Source: Fusarium oxysporum f. sp. lycopersici 4287
Taxonomy: Eukaryota; Ascomycota; Sordariomycetes; Hypocreales; Nectriaceae
Direction: 5' to 3'
Assembly: GCF_000149955.1 (NCBI RefSeq)
Contig: NC_030991.1
Location: forward strand, 865,746-929,745
DNA: 64,000 bases
Position 1 is the stretch's first letter, and each line of letters begins with the position of its first letter. The translations under genes were made by a program, and so were the position numbers. Below are positions 22,386 through 34,024 of the stretch, in pieces. The notes beneath the pieces were generated by a model, which was not told the origin of the DNA, did not search any database, and saw nothing but the letters and a program-made list of their open reading frames with translations.

Positions 22386-24644
22386 TCAGTAGACTGACGA
22401 GGGTATGGCGCTGATGGCTAGCAGTCAGGTGGAGTTCGCGTTGCGGAGGATGTTGCGTCGTACAGCCGCGGTCCAGTAGTGCTGATGTCGTCAGGATCGA
22501 GGATCAAAAATGGCAAGGGGGTACCATGGAGTGTTGAATGAAGGAGAAGCGAGATCGAAGAGGACGCTTTCTGAGCAGATGCAAACAAGGGGTGGGCAAC
22601 ACAGCGGCAAGCAAACAATCCAGTTGGCTGAGTGCGGTGAGAACTAGACGGCTGACCGACAGGCAGCTGGCAGACAGCTGGCGTTAAAGGAGGGATGTTC
22701 GCAGGAGGCGTTGAACTACTTGCGTATAGCTGTACCGACGTAGGCTTCCTTGCACGTGAACTCGCGTCCTCCTCCTCCTTTCGAATATTTGGGATCATTG
22801 GGGAGGGAAGCCATCCATGTAAGTTGACCACCTTAACCACAGATCAACTTGAATCGACCGAATGACAGGACCTGCACCTGGTTGCTATCGGCGAAGGAGG
22901 ATCTGCGAGGAGCCAATTACTAAATCATTCCTCGGAATGCCTGCCAATGGTGACCCACTGAGCCCAACCCAACCCCAAAAAGGGTAAAAAGAAAATTAAA
23001 AAAAAAAGGAGGCGGCGGTCTCACCATCTGGAGCAGTTGGGGGGGGGGATCGGCATCAAGGGCACAGGGGATGGACGCTTGGGTCCTCGGCACATCCAAG
23101 TGCCAGACAAGAATTGGCCCAAGCGCTCAGATGACAGGGCGCTAGCGGAGCCGTTTCTTGGCTCATTTAGCCAACGCCACCAACCTGGATAACGAGGCTG
23201 TGTGTGTCTAGACATCAGCTACTGCAGGTCGTTGCAAAATTAATTCCGACAGGTTCATGGTTTGGGAGATGAGTGTCATCATTCGTATTGCGTGGAATGA
23301 ACCCAGTATGGAAGGTCGTTCCTCTCCCCAACCCATGCCCCATGGTCCATCAGAACACGAATTAGTTGTATGTTCACCTCGCTAGGCCGCTTTCTCTCTA
23401 ATGCGAAACTATGGAATTATCCGGTCGGTTTCAGTTGCAGAGAGCCCTGGTCAAGCCAATTAAGAGGTGTGGTCTAACATGACGGAACGCGCACACGGTG
23501 ATAACAAAGACCATCTGGACGCCTATGTCATAGACTCATGGGCAACATGGAGCATGGGTTGCGGGTCTTTATCCAGAACAACGTGCTAAGCTGCCAGAAC
23601 CCTTGACCTGAAGGGCCCCTCATCTGCTCGAGATGCGACACATCAGCTTATGTTCCATTGAAGCCTGAATTCTCGGTCGCTCCAATTCTCCATCGTGGTG
23701 ACAATGGGTGGTTTCAGGTGCTGCAGCTATCCCGCCGACATGTGCCTCTGCGGGAAGCGATATCAAAGGATGAGCCGCCTGGTGAATCGAGAGTCACGCT
23801 GTCTTGGATTCATCATAAAATGGGAAACTGCCTAGAGGGAGCTATGCCAAATCAAGGCGGGGAGTGGCGTAGCCGATCTGAACGGAGAAGGGGACGAGAT
23901 TCCCCTGCTAAACCTTTGATGGCTATCTTCGCAAGGTAATTCTTTCCAGAAGGTTTCTTGCTGGGGCCTTAAGAGTGGTCTGATTTTGCTACTTAGTGTC
24001 TAGATCGAGTCCTGTTTTATCCTCTTAATCCCGCAAACCAACGGTAGAACCCCACTAAACTAATGGCAAACTCACTTGGGGACCCAACCATCACTTGTCA
24101 ATGACCGCTCAGTCTGTTGCTTCCAGTGGATCGATGTCGCCACCCTGCCATCATTAAAGCCCCCTCAGGCACCGGTCCTGCAGATACCCAGGGCCAGTAG
24201 GCTTGGCTCCGAGTTGCCGCGCCCTTAACGGAACAGACAGAACATACCGGGCGTTCCTTGTCATCAAACTCGTCATCTCAGCAACACTCACAAAGTTGTT
24301 GGTCGCCCTCAAGGTCTAGCCAGTACGCGGTGACGCATTGGCAGCTCACCATAGGCTCCATTATCAGTCCTGTTCCTTGCCTGGGGTAGACCTCCAGAAT
24401 GAGAAACCGAGCGGACTAATGTCTTATTTCTCTGAACCCGTGACACTTTCAAGCACAGAAACACGATACAACACACATGCTATCAGACCTATTCATCCGT
24501 CCTCCCTTACAACTCATATGGATACTTGCTTAGATCCGCCACGCCCGTGAACCCGTCTGCTTCATCATCACTTGAGTCTGTGTCATCGTCGCCAATAATT
24601 CGTAGTAGTATACTCTGTTTAACTCGTATGCCCTCAGTCCCGCA
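22386..24644. other. mostly non-coding; upstream exon of the Kelch gene probably lies here
   Basis: A minus-strand frame at 22418-22840 is Ser/Pro-rich and may be 5' leader of the Kelch gene. I could not fix its first exon. 22990-23010 is an A-rich tract and 23040-23050 a G-run. The frame at 23658-23939 on the plus strand has no motif. Confidence 0.35.
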
Positions 24645-25042
24645 TCACCTGCTCTCGCTATTTGCAAGAACGTAGTCGAGGGAGTCCTTGATACACCCTC
24701 TCTGTTCTTCGAGGCTATTTCTCATAGTCTCTATTTTTTGTTCGATGTCAATATATTTCTCGAGCAACTTGAATTGGTTGTCATAGATCCATTTGAGCAT
24801 GGTCTCAATCTTAATGAGGCGGGTGATTGTATCCTGTCTTCATCTTTTCGATATATGGCCACGGACAAGGAATTCTAAACTCACTCGTCGCCTGGCTGAC
24901 CCCGCAACCTCTGTCCTTGTCCTTGGTTGGAGTCCAAGGTCATGGGTAGGGTGCTACCGATCGCTCTAGCATTTGTTGTACTGTCGAAGTTAAGCAACCC
25001 GAGCCATGAGTCCGCAGGCACACCATTGAATTGCCTCGTCAT
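24645..25042 (-). CDS. two-exon coiled-coil hypothetical protein
   Basis: Exon 1 is 25042-24885 (ATG at 25042). It is followed by a GTGAGT donor and a 47-bp intron ending in aag (24884-24838). Exon 2 is 24837-24645. Joining them keeps one open frame of 116 residues. Exon 1 is polar (ATG then TRQFNGVPADSWLGLLNFD). Exon 2 is a predicted coiled coil: TRLIKIETMLKWIYDNQF, then LLEKYIDIEQKIETMRNSLE, ending in a TGA at 24645. Neither exon is long enough to be seen as an ORF alone. The AAG acceptor is less common than CAG/TAG, and no homologue is recognised, so this is a model for testing. Confidence 0.4.
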
Positions 25043-25260
25043 AATCTAGTAGGACGCTGGGAGAAAACGCCTTTGATCTGCGGTAGAACCAGGAGAGTGT
25101 GATTACTGAGCGGGGTTAAGGAGCTTCTTTAATACCTGGGTGTAACGTAAAGGTGGGTGTATCTTCCTGAAACCTGGTTTGTATTACCCATGGTATGGTC
25201 GTATATGCGTATAAAAGTGATATTCCCTAGCGTCTGCGTAATGCTGATACTGTGTCTCTA

Positions 25261-26280
25261 CTAAATAGACTGGTTTTGGTGCTCTTTCACTGAGGGAAGA
25301 CTATCATATTGCTTCCACTTTACTGTAAGTTTTATGTGCAGTTGATATTGTTCCCTTTTGTGCTTCCGTTCTTCGGCTTTTGCCCTGACCTCACTCGAGT
25401 TTGGCAATTCCATTTCTGGCCAAAACGAGAGTTCTGTCTCTGTAGTGATGACGAAGTCCAAGTATACTAAAGCCAAGTCAAACATCCAAATTAGCTCCAT
25501 AGAAAATGTAAGATTCTACCATAACAACTGTTTTCGGCAATCCGACAGCGAGCCCTCTTCCATCCTGACGGCAGTCTCATAGTTCCATCTATTCCCGGAT
25601 GCGTATGACGCAATTCCAGCATACCCCATTTCCTTGACATCTTCAATTCTTCCTCATCGACTTGAGTGGCGGCATGTAGGTGCGACTAACCCTACCGCAG
25701 CATCTTCCTTGATAAAAAGTCCCTTGCTTTGGATGAAGCCTTGCACATCCTCGACTAAAAATGAACATCTTTGCGGCTACCGACATCTTTGAGCCCAAAG
25801 CCTTCACACATTCTCGTCGTCTATAAACCCTTCGAGAACTTAGACTGCGGCGAAGCGAGAACCTGCTCATGGCTGACATGTGGGAGCCTTCGTCAATTGA
25901 GCACAGTAATGTTGCTGTCCTTACCTGGTTGTAATACGATATCCTTCTCCATGACCCTGATCATGTGTATATAGTCAGCCCGAGTGGGTTTAACAGTATC
26001 CAACAGCGTAGTCTCCGACGCAATTGATTCCTGCTTTGGCTTATCTGTCGTTAATTCAAAAAATAGTTGCTTAACCGCCGCTAGGGCCGGTTGCCATCGA
26101 CTTGAGTCCCCAGAATCCACGGCCCCTCGTCATTCCACGCATTTTCAAGAAAGCGAGCACGCCTGATCCGCCTTCATCGATCCAGTACGGCCAGGCCTGA
26201 GCCGTCTCGAGAGAAAAGGAGGAGCCCTTCCAGCTCTCCACTTGCAAATATCGGCCTGGCGATGGCAAAGACCTTATCAA
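25261..26280 (-). other. cluster of minus-strand ORFs, possible multi-exon or broken hypothetical gene
   Basis: Successive minus-strand frames at 26071-26280, 25893-26120, 25643-25879 and 25261-25500 have protein-like composition. Examples are KQLFFELTTDKPKQESIASE and, in another frame, LVEDVQGFIQSKGLFIKED. They lie in different phases and no consistent set of introns joins them. No family is recognised. It may be a decayed gene or one with several short introns. Confidence 0.3.
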
Positions 26281-27116
26281 CGTGTATCCTTGGTGCGAAA
26301 TACTGACGGATTAGGAATACCAACTCAAGCAAAACCATCTCTACCTTAGAGCTGGTATCCGGGCGTATGCCCGTGTAGATATAATAGCGATTTTATTTAT
26401 TCGATAAGGGCTTTTCATGTTGACTGAGTAAATAAATTTTGATTACAATAGACGCTGCTAGCCAGAATGTTGGGTATGCAGACCAGCCCAGCCACGCATT
26501 AAACTTCATCTCCGAAATGCATGAAAGCGGCTTTGGCTTCGATGCTCAGCTCAGCGTCAATCTAAGCTACAACTCAGCCGCGCTGCCAATTGCTTAAACC
26601 TCTCAGTCGCCCTAGTAGTACCTACAAATCCCCTCCCTCATCCACACAAGTTCATCTCAAGCTGTTAAACCGCAAGCTAGACTCCCTCCAAACCTGCCTC
26701 CCCCATCTAGAAGAACAGTATCGCCTGCCATGGCTCAGGCGATCGGACTGGCTGTGCTTTTCCTGTCTCCTCATCTCGTCGTTTTGTCCGAATCATGTCT
26801 TGATACTGGTTCGCCTAGCCCGATCGCGGCAATCCCGGCCAGCGGGACTTCTACCTCGTGGGGTCCCCTCAGCGTCAACGGCAGCCTGGCGCCACTTGCC
26901 ATGGGCCGTCGCAGAGCCGCAATCTTGAGCCAGTCCGGTCTGTGCTGTAACAAGTGTATTAAAGACATAATGTAGATGTGGGTTGATGACGGTGAAAGGT
27001 ATGAGTTGTGTGTGAGGGAACAGAATAATGCAATCTAGTCACATAGTATCCACATCCCAGCCACCAGCAAACCGGACCTCTTTGCCATCTAGCTCCAATA
27101 CACCAAGGTTACTGCT
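26281..27116. other. no supported gene
   Basis: Plus-strand frames at 26590-26975 are short and overlap in two phases without motifs. Confidence 0.35.
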
Positions 27117-27407
27117 TTATATATATCCCACCATCTTGGCGCAGCGCTCGCAGTAGTAGAGATTGTGGGCGATGCGGACCATGCCCATGGCGATGATATC
27201 GTCGGTGGAGGTGGCCTCGACGGAGCGGGCGCATCGCATGCAGCGAAGCACCTCGACGGAGGCCACGGGGAGTTGGATGGAGTCCATGCCGAGTCCGTAG
27301 GAAACGGCAGAGGCGGACTCAGCTGCTATGTCTGAATCGGAGGAGGCGGAATTTGAAGAAGAAGAATAGCAGTAGTGCTGGTTAAATGGTCGGCTGGAGG
27401 GGAGCAT
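27117..27407 (-). CDS. small CxxC..CxxC protein, putative zinc-binding
   Basis: A 96-residue ORF has a Ser-rich, disordered N-terminus (residues 1-35) and a compact C-terminal half. Cysteine pairs at C56/C59 (CMRC) and C86/C89 (CERC) flank a short hydrophobic stretch (DDIIAMGMVRIAHNLYYC). The arrangement suggests a single zinc ribbon-like fold. No catalytic motif is visible. Strong synonymous third-position GC in the region supports coding. The start is the first ATG after an upstream stop. The biological role is unknown. Small proteins of this kind recur in ascomycete genomes as unnamed hypotheticals. Confidence 0.6.
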   Translation of the reverse strand: MLPSSRPFNQHYCYSSSSNSASSDSDIAAESASAVSYGLGMDSIQLPVASVEVLRCMRCARSVEATSTDDIIAMGMVRIAHNLYYCERCAKMVGYI

Positions 27408-27936
27408 GGCGAATATACCTATCTTCTACATTAGGGGATGGGGGATGCGTTGGCTGACTTGGATATGAGTGACTAGGGGCTGTTCTGTTTGGTGTTAAAG
27501 CCTGGTCACCTGTGGGTCATCAGATTGATCGTCCCCTGAGCTGGTGGCACCCACTGGACAGGGTGAGCTGTGGGGTTTTCCAGGGACCTGATTGACAACC
27601 ATGACAGACGGTCTTGTTTGATCTTCGTCTCGTCTAGTGTCTTGGTTGCCAGCTCGATCCATCCTTGATTTTACTACCTCGCGCTACCGTTTGAACTAAT
27701 GCACCCCAACGTCTAGTAATACAGATGGACAACCCACTCATCTCTGCCTCACATACTCATACACTCACACACTACTGTTGTCGGCTGATGATAATTAATT
27801 CTCCCTTCTCGTCTCTATGGCTCCGGCTTTCCCTATTCAAGAATGTAGACCAGAAATGCGCCGCGTTTCCACTTCTGCACCAATCAGAATCTCCATTTTC
27901 TTACCCCGAATTCCCCTCTGGAAATGCGGCGCATTT
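27408..27936. other. no supported gene
   Basis: Intergenic sequence. The frame at 27725-27970 runs into the repeated cassette and has no motif. Confidence 0.4.
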
Positions 27937-28060
27937 TGTCACACTTAGCGTGCTTGAAGGATTAAAGTGAATGTGATGAGCAGCAGCAAAAATGTGTTGA
28001 TTGATTGTTCAGTTGTCTCTTGTGCGGGGTATTCCATCCCGCAGATTTACTTAAAGCATT
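27937..28060 (+). repeat. dispersed repeat, copy 1, abutting the MULE left end
   Basis: About 120 bp, starting gtcacacttagcgtgctt, match 56065-56189 with a few substitutions. Shared landmarks are gatgagcagcagcaaa, tgtgcggggtattccatccc and acttaaagcat. The shared similarity ends exactly where the MULE terminal repeat begins. Confidence 0.7.
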
Positions 28061-28150
28061 TGGGCGCCAATAGGTGCGCACCTGGATGCGCACGTAAGTG
28101 TCACGTGTTGCGCACCCGGTGCGTCTGTAAGGGAGTTATGTAAGCCCAAC
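28061..28150 (+). repeat. MULE left terminal inverted repeat (90 bp)
   Basis: Begins tgggcgccaataggtgcgca and ends taagcccaac. The right end at 34025-34114 is its perfect reverse complement across all 90 bp. Several internal gtgcgca motifs could be transposase-binding sites. Confidence 0.92.
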
Positions 28151-28230
28151 ACCCTTGTAGCTACCCCTTTCCCGTTGATAAAGAGCCTCACTTCGCCGCG
28201 CAACGATCTACTCAAATCATCTCTCCTAGA

Positions 28231-30858
28231 ATGAATCCAGTTACAGCTACTCGTCAATTTTCTGATGACTGCCTGCCTCCTGAACGCGAGTATGGCTCTC
28301 GGGAAGCCCTACACGCCGCGATCAATGCATGGGCAGCTCCCAGGGGCTATGCGTTTGTCACTGGGAAGTCGAAGAAAACAGAGAGCGGCAGACGAATTGT
28401 TTTCTTCAGCTGTGACCGTGGAGGAGCACCTCCAAAGGCCTCGGGCGTACGGCAACGGTCAACTACAACACGGCGTACAGGGTGTCAATTCTCAGTCCTT
28501 GCGAAGGAGGCCTTGGATAAGACAACGTGGCGCCTTACACACCGTCCTGGCAGCGAGTTTGCCCATCACAACCACGAGCCAAGCACAAGCATGTCTGCAC
28601 ATCCAGTCCATCGTCAACTATCCAATGCAGATAGGTCAACTATTAATAACCTTGCAAACGCTGGTGTAGCACCGAAAGAGATCAGGTCCTACCTACGTCA
28701 GAACACAGAGTCTTATGCCACCCAGCAAGACATCTACAACTGCATTGCACAAGGCAAACGAGACCAGAAGAAGGGCCAGAGCACAATCCACGCTCTTGCT
28801 AATGAGCTTGAGGCTGAGGGTTTCTGGAGTCGAATACGCTTCGACGAGGATGGTCGGGTTACAGCTGTGTTGTTTGCCCACCCAGAGTCGCTAACATACC
28901 TTAAGTCATACCCGGATATACTTATATTGGACTGCACATATAAGACAAACAAGTATAGGATGCCTCTTCTCGATATCGTCGGTGTTGATGCCTGTCAACG
29001 ATCATTCTGCATCGCATTCGCCTTCCTCAGCGGCGAGGAGGAGAAGGACTACATCTGGGCGTTAGATCGGCTACGTTCAATGTACGAAGCCTGTAGCGCA
29101 AGGCTGCCATCTGTGATCCTTACAGACCGCTGTCTGGCCTGCATGAATGCGGTATCTCATTGTTTCCCGGCTGCAGTATCGCTTCTATGCCTTTGGAATG
29201 CCAACAAGGCAGTCCTGCGTTACTGCCAGCCAAGCTTTATGCGTCATAACGATGCGGCTCAAAAGCCTCAAGGCCACCAAGAGTGGAAGGACTTCTACGG
29301 AAGATGGCATGAGCTCGTGACATCGGCAAATGAGGAGACATTTGAAGACAGGCTTCAGCAGCTCAAAGAGCGCTATGCTTCAGCTCACGCCCGGGAGGTC
29401 GCCTACATCATCGAAACATGGCTTGACCTCTACAAAACAAAGCTCGTGAAAGCTTGGGTTGATCGGTATCTTCACTTTGAGAATGTGGTTACATCTCGAG
29501 GCGAGGGTATTCATCAGCTCATCAAGGTGTACCTTGATACTTCCCAGTTAGATCTCTTTGAGGCCTGGAGGGCTATCAAGCTGGCGATACTTAACCAAGT
29601 AGCTGAGCTCCGAGCAAACCAGGCGAAGCAGCAAATCCGAACACCCATAGAACTCTCAGGGAGTCTATACAGCATCATACGAGGCTGGGTATCTCACGAG
29701 GCATTGCGGAAGGTTGAGGCGCAGAGAAAGCGGCTCCAACAGGACAGACTCCCTGCCTGCACAGGAGTCTTCTCAGCAACGCTTGGGCTCCCTTGCGCTC
29801 ACACAATTGAGCCTCTTCTACAACAAGATCAGCCGCTTCAACTACACCACTTCCATACGCATTGGCATCTTCAACGAGAAGGAAACCCTCAATTGCTCAT
29901 AGAGCCCCGCCGTCAGTTCGATCAGGTGCCAGCTACGTCAACATTGCCGAAGACTAGCACTCAGCGCGAGCCATGTGCATTTGAGATCGTCGAACAAGCA
30001 TCACAGACGAGAGCCAACCCCAAATGTTCAAGATGTCATACACAGGGCCACAGGATGAGCTCAAAGGCATGCCCATTGCGATATGCGCATCTTGTATCTC
30101 CCTCAGCTTCTACAGCGCCCCCAAATACGCTGCCGCCATCGACTACACCAAGTTCGGCTCAACAGCCAGTTCCCGATCCATCCTTATGCTCAATTTTGCC
30201 ACAGCAGCAGGTAGCGCCGCCAACGGCACTATGTGATCAAGAGATGGTGCCGTCCCCGCCAGATATAATAGCACTGCCATCCTCATCAGCGGATGTACCT
30301 CCACCACCAGATATGCCGCGATCGGTACCAGCATCTGGGCCAGACATACGCTATGATGACCCTCGTGCTATATATGATCGATATGTTGCAGCACGGATGG
30401 CATGGTATAACAAGCTGCCTCGAGGTAGCTTAAAGACTAACCAGGAATATCGAAAGGCAATGGGCCTCCCTCAACGCTACGATAAGACAAGTTACAGCTG
30501 GTGTTTGGATTATAAGCAGATGGGTAAGCGATGCACATCAACGATACCTGGACGGGAGTGGATTAAGGAGGAGATGATGGCGTACTTGGATTGGACCAGG
30601 GTAGAAGATGAACGTGTGGAGAGGCAAGTCGCCCAGGAGATGGGCGACAACCCTCTGGCGAACAGGCGAAGAGGCATGAAGGAGATTTGGAAGAGGGTTG
30701 AGCAGGACATGATCGACCAACAAGCCAGCGCAGTCCCCAGGTCAAATCCAATCAAACAAATTGCCAAACAAATCAATCAAATATGCCAAAATTTTATTTC
30801 AATCAAACAAATACAAAATCCTCGATTTGAAATAACATTTGATATATTTGATACATAA
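28231..30858 (+). pseudogene. MULE transposase, 3' end replaced by hAT sequence
   Basis: The ORF starts at ATG 28231, 80 bp inside the left repeat, and runs 875 codons. Residues about 20-115 form a FAR1/WRKY-GCM1-like DNA-binding domain (C61, C85, H112, H115). Residues about 225-330 are the MULE catalytic core, with D234 in LILDCTYKTNKY and D299 in VILTDRC. A TSRGEGIHQLIKVYL motif comes later, and a zinc knuckle C599-x2-C602-x4-H607-x6-C614 lies near residue 600. The MULE-encoded frame ends at 30725, where the hAT is inserted, and the last 44 codons are hAT left-end sequence. In the uninterrupted gene the frame would resume at 33843 and stop at 33892-33894, giving 848 residues. The chimeric protein may still fold, because all recognised domains precede the break. 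Confidence 0.9.
30718..30725. repeat. 8-bp target-site duplication of the nested hAT, left copy
   Basis: The sequence caacaagc occurs directly before the cagcgca end at 30726 and again, exactly, at 33835-33842 after the ..cagcgctg end. It lies in the MULE coding sequence. Confidence 0.92.
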
Positions 30859-31123
30859 TATGCCATCTAGCGTCCATGCTGCCAGACCGTTGACCGCGCT
30901 TTCACAGCTTACCCGGAACCTGGCTGGTGAGCAACCCCAGCCAATCAAAGTCATCCATCAAGCCTTCCATTAGTGAGCTACCCCAGTACCACGGTCAGGC
31001 TGGTGGGGGAGAAAGTAGCTCCTTAACTTTTACGTCTCGTCCTAGCGACATCAAGTCGCGTCAATGCTAGTTTGTTTACCTTTCAACGCGTACCATTCCT
31101 CCCACCAGTCGAGGCCTAACCCG

Positions 31124-33710
31124 ATGGAATCCGACGACATCATGCTTCCTTCGCCTCCATCGCCTGCCTTTTCTTTTCTTTTCTTCGACCACCGAGGAAT
31201 TTGGCGAGTCAATTCGAGCTGACGACGCAGTCGGCATTGCCAGACCACCCTACTGTTGCAGATCTTCCGCGAGCAGTGTGGAGGAACAAACGATATGTTT
31301 TGGAAGAGTCCTTATCCCGGAAAGGCTCGAAGGGCCGGAAGAGCTGGATCAAGCGCCATGGATTTTTTCTTGTCGAGATCGACACTAACGATAGTCCTTT
31401 GAGTCATTACTGGGCCTGTCGTTTGTGTGACGCGAAGGGTCAGCCTGAGTTCTTCGCTGCTGCTGCTACGAGTTCGGCAGCGGACCATCTCCGCAAGTAT
31501 GTGAATGTGAATGTGACGTCGCGAGCTTGAGCACTATTGACCAACGCCAGGTCTCACAGGATTTTCGAGAGCAGTCAAGCAGCTGATCCAGATCTGTCAA
31601 CCGATGAATCTGAACGGCCTAAGCGACGACGCTTGCAGTACAGCGCCGTGCCGCGTGCTAGAGTCAAGATGATCCGAGAACTGAGCCTGGGACTTCTGAT
31701 CAACACCAATGTTCCTTTTTCCTTCTTCAGCGATACATTCTTTCAGCAGCTCGCTTGGCAGCTTGACCCTCACCTAGCTGACCAGATACCATGGAGCCGG
31801 CAATCGATGGGCCGTTTGCTGGATGACACATACAAGTCTAAGAAAGATGAGATCAAGCAGGAGCTCTCAGATGCCCTTACTAAAATCCATCTGGGGTTCG
31901 ACCTGTGGACATCGCCTAATCGGCATGCTGTTATGGCAGTCACAGCTCATTTTCTTGACCGCCAGGGCAAGCACCAGTCGCGCCTATTGGCACTCCGTCG
32001 CCAGCTCGGGTGTCATAGCGGAGAAAGTCTTGCGGTGACGCTCGGGCAAGTTGTGCGAGAATGGAAGATAGAGGACCGAGTCGGAACCGTGATCTCGGAC
32101 AACGCATCTTCAAACGACAGCTGTCTCGTGAACTTCTACGGAGATCTCGACGCAAAGATGAGTCTGGCGGACGTTCGGGCCAGACGTATGCGCTGCTATG
32201 GGCATATCCTGAACCTGGTTGCTCGCGCCTTTCTCTACGGCGAAGATTTCGAGTCTTTCGAGGCCGAATCGCAGGTATTTGACCTTCTCGGCCGGCGCGA
32301 GGATGACCTACGACACTGGAGAAAGAAAGGGCCGGTGGGAAAGCTCCACAATGTTGTCAAATTCATCAGGTCTTCCACTCAGAGGTGTGAGCTCTTCAAA
32401 AGGATCTCACGCGAGAACGACGAAGCACGAGAATACCTCTTGGCGAGTGAGTCGACGGCAGAGCTAGAGGTCGTAATGAATAACGATACGAAATGGAACT
32501 CCACTTGTCTCATGATCTCTCGAGCGCTCGTCAAGCAGGGAGACATCAGGGCGTTCTTGGTCCACCCAGAAGTGGAGAAATGGCTACCGGAGGCCGACAT
32601 GCTGAAGGGAGATGACTGGAGACTTTTGGCAGAAATCAAACTTATTCTTGAGCCATTCTATCTACAGACTATGAGAACGCAGGGCTGGGGCAGCGAAGGA
32701 GGTAACGGACGGCTCTGGGAAGTGATGGCGGGTATGGAGTACTTGCTGGAACACCTAGAGGATCGGAAGCTGTTCCATCATGCCGTTCCCGACGACTCGT
32801 CGGCGACGAGGCAGGGGGACAGGACACCAACTCGCAGGCCGAGCTGGCTCGAGGGCGACCAGACCGTAACCGGCAGCTTCCTGCTCGATTTAGGGATTGC
32901 GAGACGGATGTCCATCCGCGAAAGTCCAGGCAAGGCCCCTTGTCAGATCGTGGCTCGAGACAATGCGATGATGGATCAGGCAAGCCATCAGGATCATTAG
33001 GAATCGATGACATGGGAAAGGATCACCGACACTATTTAAGACTGTCCATCATGACTGCCTGGCAGAAACTAAACGAGTACTACACCAAGCTTGGAGACTC
33101 ACCGTTGTTCGCTGCATCCATCATCCTCCACCCATCACTCGGCATGAATTATCTGGAGGTGAACTGGGCGTCGGAAGGGCAGCTTGTGTGGGTGAGGGAT
33201 GCCAAAATTGGACTGTCTGACTACTTGGACCGTTGGTGCCACTGCAACCGGCCGGTGGATGAGCAGCAGAAGATGATCATGGACACATCGACATCCTTAA
33301 GCGTACCAAGGACGACAACTGAAGTTAGCGTGTTCAAGCAATGGATTAAAAGCAGGACAGCGAAGACCACGGTGATGGGAAGTGAGCTTGAGCGGTATCT
33401 GCGGCTAGAGCCGCAAGAGACTGAGGATCCAATCGAGTGGTGGATGGCTCACCAGGGACAATTCCCGATGATCAGCCAATTGGCTCTCGATATACTCGCG
33501 ATACCGGCGATGGCGACTGATTGCGAGAGGTCGTTCAGCTTAGCCAGGCTAACGCTGACGACGCAGAGGCTTTCGATGACGACGGAAACGCTGGAGAAGT
33601 TACAATGCCTTAAGAACTGGGTCAGACATGGTGCGGTGAAGCTAGGGGCGACAATAGGTGGGGGGGACGAGGTCCAATGGGAGATTGGAGATGTTAGCAT
33701 GGAAGCATAG
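31124..33710 (+). pseudogene. hAT transposase with BED finger, one intron, frameshifted
   Basis: The likely ATG is at 31124, but a ttttc microsatellite (about 31166-31182) puts it out of phase with the main frame, which is open from 31201. Exon 1 ends at 31496. The intron is 31497-31550 (54 bp, GTATGT..CCAG). Exon 2 begins at 31551. Exon 1 carries the BED finger CRLC, and splicing completes HLRKSH. Exon 2 has the hAT core: IHLGFDLWTSPN, ISDNASSND, RMRCYGHILNLVARAF and WRKKGPVGKLHNVVKFI. That frame stops at 33000. A second frame (32940-33710) carries the C-terminal dimerisation region, with LALDILAIPAMATDCERSFSLA and LTTQRLSM. The break between the two near 32.8-33.0 kb is a frameshift or an unrecognised intron. 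Confidence 0.85.
31497..31550 (+). other. intron of the hAT transposase
   Basis: The donor gtatgtg follows CGCAA, and a ctattgacc branch-like motif lies just before the acceptor ccaacgccag. Removing these 54 bp joins exon 1 to exon 2 in phase and rebuilds a BED-finger H-x4-H pair. The unspliced frame stops at 31530. Confidence 0.7.
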
Positions 33711-34024
33711 AGTCAAATTTGAAATATTTGAAATATTTGAATAAATATTTCAAACAACAAATCCAGTCTTGAGAGTTATCAAATATCTCAAATATGACCC
33801 CGGATTTGGTTTGTTTGATTTGAGGGCAGCGCTGCAACAAGCTCTGTACTCGAACGATAACCAGGCTGAAGACTGTATCATAGTTACTGCTTAGATTATT
33901 ACTAACGCCTACATTACTTATATCCCAATTATGGCACCGTGAGAAAAAATCTGTATAGCAGTTCGTCATCTAGAGATTAGAAGCAATACAATAAAATACA
34001 ATAGGCTGGCTGGCATACAAGGAC

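Larger units (their letters stand above)
30726..33834 (+). mobile_element. hAT transposon (3,109 bp) nested in the MULE
   Basis: The left end begins cagcgcagtcccc. The right end, reverse-complemented, begins cagcgctgccctc. Exact caacaagc duplications flank the element. The first 130 bp are an AT-rich subterminal region with repeated caatcaaa/caaatca motifs, and the last 110 bp carry aaatatttga repeats. It encodes a BED-finger transposase split by one intron and at least two frame defects, so it is probably not autonomous. Because it sits inside the MULE it is the younger of the two insertions. Confidence 0.92.
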
